A DNA stretch of 64,000 nucleotides from Rosa chinensis (taxonomy: Eukaryota; Streptophyta; Magnoliopsida; Rosales; Rosaceae), in the NCBI RefSeq assembly GCF_002994745.2, contig NC_037093.1, positions 68,901,510 to 68,965,509 of the forward strand. Direction: 5' to 3'. A model generated the notes under the pieces. It ran no database searches and had not been told where the DNA came from. It saw only the letters and a program-made list of their open reading frames with translations. This document shows positions 61,809-64,000 of the stretch, one piece after another. The position numbers and the translations under genes are program-made. Position 1 is the first letter of the stretch, and every line of letters starts with the position of its first letter.

Positions 61809-62690
61809 GGCAGCGCAAAGTGAAATTCGAAGAGTGAGATTCTGCTGATGGGTCAGGGTTTTCAATTGATTAAGCAGCTGCTGGTTTTCGGGGCTTTATA
61901 AAGCAACTATGCAAGTTGATAGATTTAGTGTCGGCTGTCGAACTTGCACCTTTATGTAGACCGTCAAATGAAGACTCAAAGTGGGTCTACAGTGTCTAAG
62001 ATTTTCATCGAGTTTATAACGTTTTTACCGGCTCAAAGCTACTCTATTTGTGTGAATGGTCAGTTGAAAAATTCTTTTATTCACCGTCGGTATAACTGAC
62101 CCAACACTTTTAAGATGATCTCAACTCTTGATATTTATAATTGACTTTTTTTTTTAATAACTAAAAATTTTATTTAATGTAATCCAACCATACATTCATG
62201 TTGGTGCACATGCATGTCGATGCTCTGAATCATTTCCCATGGTCAGCAAGCTCACATCTGAATTGGAGGGTGCAGCTTTTGTTGTTGCAGGTGCCTCCCT
62301 CTGTCTTTCACATACTTGTTTTGTGTGGACCGTTTTCTTGAAGTCTACGTTGTGGAAAAAAAAATCCAAATTCAGTTACACTTCATGTGAGTTTAAATTC
62401 TCCCTATTGCAACTTGAACTTTGATAACTTGCGAGTTAGTGTTCCTGTGAATGCAAGCCGTCTTACTCTAATCATTCTTTTGGGTGCTAGTGTTTGAAGT
62501 AGACTTCCTCTGTGCCGGTGCAACATTTTTTTTTGTTGATGTGTCTGTATTTTTTTAGTTGGAACATAGCAATTGGTTAAACTAGAGGGGTGGGAAAACA
62601 CTGTCTCGATCCATATTTCAGGCGATATGCAGCATTGGGATGCTACTTAGAAAGCTGGCATTTCGGTAAGCCAGTATTCTTATTTTGCTA
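61809..62690. other. Promoter of the membrane-protein gene and intergenic sequence
   Basis: No coding sequence is supported. It should contain the leader and promoter of the gene starting at 61808 (-). Confidence 0.4.
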
Positions 62691-62696
62691 CCTTTC

Positions 62697-62785
62697 GTAC
62701 ACATAAATTTGTTCCTTTTAGGTATCCAAATGAATGTTAGACACCACTCTGGGCATGAATTTTGCGTCCTCATTGTCCTACAGCA
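62697..62785 (+). repeat. Dispersed repeat shared with the CDC48C-like intron
   Basis: GTTCCTTTTAGGTATCCAAA...GTTAGACACCA...GCATGAATTTT matches the inverted segment 45125-45210. Confidence 0.7.
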
Positions 62786-62825
62786 AACTAAGAAGTGTTC
62801 AATTACTGATAGGTTGATGCTGTAA

Positions 62826-63425
62826 GGGCATCTCCAACAATGGAGTCAAAAGCCAAAATGACTAAGGGGCTTTTGTTTCACCATCTCCAACCTAGATCAA
62901 AAGGATGTCAAAATGGCTTTTGAGCCATACCTTGAGTCAAAATGACTGAGGAATGAAAGTAGAAAGCCAAAATGACTTAGGAGAAGAAAGCTGGGCCCCA
63001 TCTTCCACCATCCAAAATAAGCGGCTCTGATTCACTCTTCATTAACTCGATTAAAAATGGAATGCTAAGATTAATTGATAAAAATATATATATATATATA
63101 TAATTACTTAATTTCTAATCTAACAGTCAGAAAAATGTGATGAATTAAATTCAACGGTTAATAATAAAGTAATGTAGTTTTAAACGAAAAAACTTGAAAA
63201 AAATAAAATAAAATATGCTAAAAAAATTTTAAACGACGATATAATATATAAGATTATTATGTATAATATATAAATTCATATTGTAGTTAAGTAATTATCT
63301 AAAAGAATTAAAATTATGAAATAACTATGGCTTTTGACTAAAGGGGGTTGAAGATGCAAAATATGAATGAATTAGTCAAATTTTCCAAATGACTTTGGCT
63401 TTTGACTAAAGGGTTAGAGAGCATT
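62826..63425. mobile_element. MITE, about 600 bp, with diverged GGGCATCTCCAAC-type inverted repeats
   Basis: The left end is GGGCATCTCCAAC, then GGAGTCAAAAGCCAAAATGA. The right end, inverted, gives ATGCTCTCTAACCC, then TTTAGTCAAAAGCCAAAGTC. A second inner copy of the right arm (TTGACTAAAGGGGGTTGAAG at 63335) suggests a nested or duplicated end. GGGCATCTCCAAC is typical of Harbinger-type MITEs. The interior is AT-rich and non-coding. Confidence 0.6.
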
Positions 63426-64000
63426 TGGTTGAACAAGTTGCAACACATTTTTAGTAGAGAAAAATGCACCAACAGTCCCTCAACTCTTGTGCACCGGCCA
63501 ATTTGATACCCACACTGCCAATGCTATCAATGTGATACCTGAACACTTATTTTGCTATTGATGAGATATATCCGTTAGATTTTCTTAACGGAGACGTTAG
63601 AACAGTGACGTGGAAGGTACGTGTCACGCATGTAATATTTTTATTAAGGGCAAAATTGTCTTTCCCTCCTAACTAATTAAAATAATTTTATCTTTCTTTT
63701 TAATTTTTTTCCTTTCTTCTTCTGCCTGATCTACTTTCTTCTTCTCCCGTCCTCATCCTCTCTCTTTCTTTTTTTTTCTTTCTTTTTTTTGAAAGGCCTT
63801 TCTCTCTTTATTTTCTCCTTGAAATTTTTGGAATTAGTGTTTGGAGGATTTCGGGTTGGAATCTTTGATTTATGAATTGGGGATTTTAAAGTCGTAGCGA
63901 CATTCCTCATCATTCAACCCACTTGTTCATACTGAAACCCAGAAACTCTAGATCGTTTTTTTTCCCATCAAACCCGAAAATTTCTCAATTCCACCCATCA
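63426..64000. other. Right edge: repeat-like sequence and a pyrimidine-rich tract
   Basis: 63470-63640 resembles a common plant repeat (ACAGTCCCTCAACTCTTGTG, TTAACGGAGACGTTAG). 63690-63800 is a CT-rich stretch that could be the 5' leader of a gene beyond the window. No gene is supported. Confidence 0.35.

Overview
The window is nuclear DNA of a flowering plant. Genes have many GT-AG introns (two look GC-AG), flanks are AT-rich, and coding sequence is broken up by class I and class II transposons. It is a eudicot and not a Brassicaceae: it carries a type-B G-gamma subunit ending in RWI with no CaaX box, a class I recall as absent from Brassicaceae. A Rosaceae genome is my guess from the overall look of genes and repeats, and it is not proven. 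All homologies were read by eye against remembered plant proteins; no search was run.

Layout. 1-0.5 kb: first exon of a FAM32A-like gene (-). 0.5-9.9 kb: an RlmH-type SPOUT rRNA methyltransferase (+) whose 5'-UTR intron has been split by a complete, very young Ty1/copia element (1065-8235, -). 10.8-14.5 kb: cryptochrome DASH (CRY3, +). 15.4-18.0 kb: P-class PPR protein like At5g24830 (+), followed by about 2 kb of exon-like sequence. 20.2-22.2 kb: a MULE-like element with a palindromic minisatellite. 22.9-26.2 kb: Lunapark (+). 27.8-34.0 kb: ubiquitin protease UBP26 (+), convergent with the type-B G-gamma gene (34.9-35.5 kb, -), which is spread over four short exons. 36.2-39.4 kb: a Harbinger-like MITE, an orphan exon and three hairpins, including a long inverted repeat with about 365-bp arms. 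40.3-42.3 kb: RsmH/MraW-type 16S rRNA methyltransferase (+). 42.8-43.8 kb: an F-box-family gene beheaded at a patchwork of fragments copied from both neighbouring genes. 44.1-47.7 kb: CDC48C-like AAA ATPase (-) with a frameshift in exon 1. 48.3-49.8 kb: tandem repeats, LTR-like debris and an orphan exon of an F-box/LRR-15-like gene. 50-57.4 kb: a degraded second copy of the PPR gene and its 3' flank, opened up by a TIR element, a hAT element with an exact 8-bp target duplication, and a 1.3-kb tandem duplication. 59.5-61.8 kb: an unrecognised four-helix membrane protein (-). The last 2 kb hold MITEs and other repeats.

The genes are ordinary housekeeping and organelle genes (two organelle-type rRNA methyltransferases, a PPR protein, a DNA-repair photoreceptor, an ER shaping protein, a histone H2B deubiquitinase, a G-protein subunit). 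They form no operon or pathway cluster. CRY-DASH next to the At5g24830-like PPR gene repeats an Arabidopsis neighbourhood (At5g24850/At5g24830). The most unusual material is the hairpin cluster at 37.6-39.4 kb, the repeat array shared by leader and coding region of the copia element, and the layered rearrangements at 43.6 kb and 50-57 kb.
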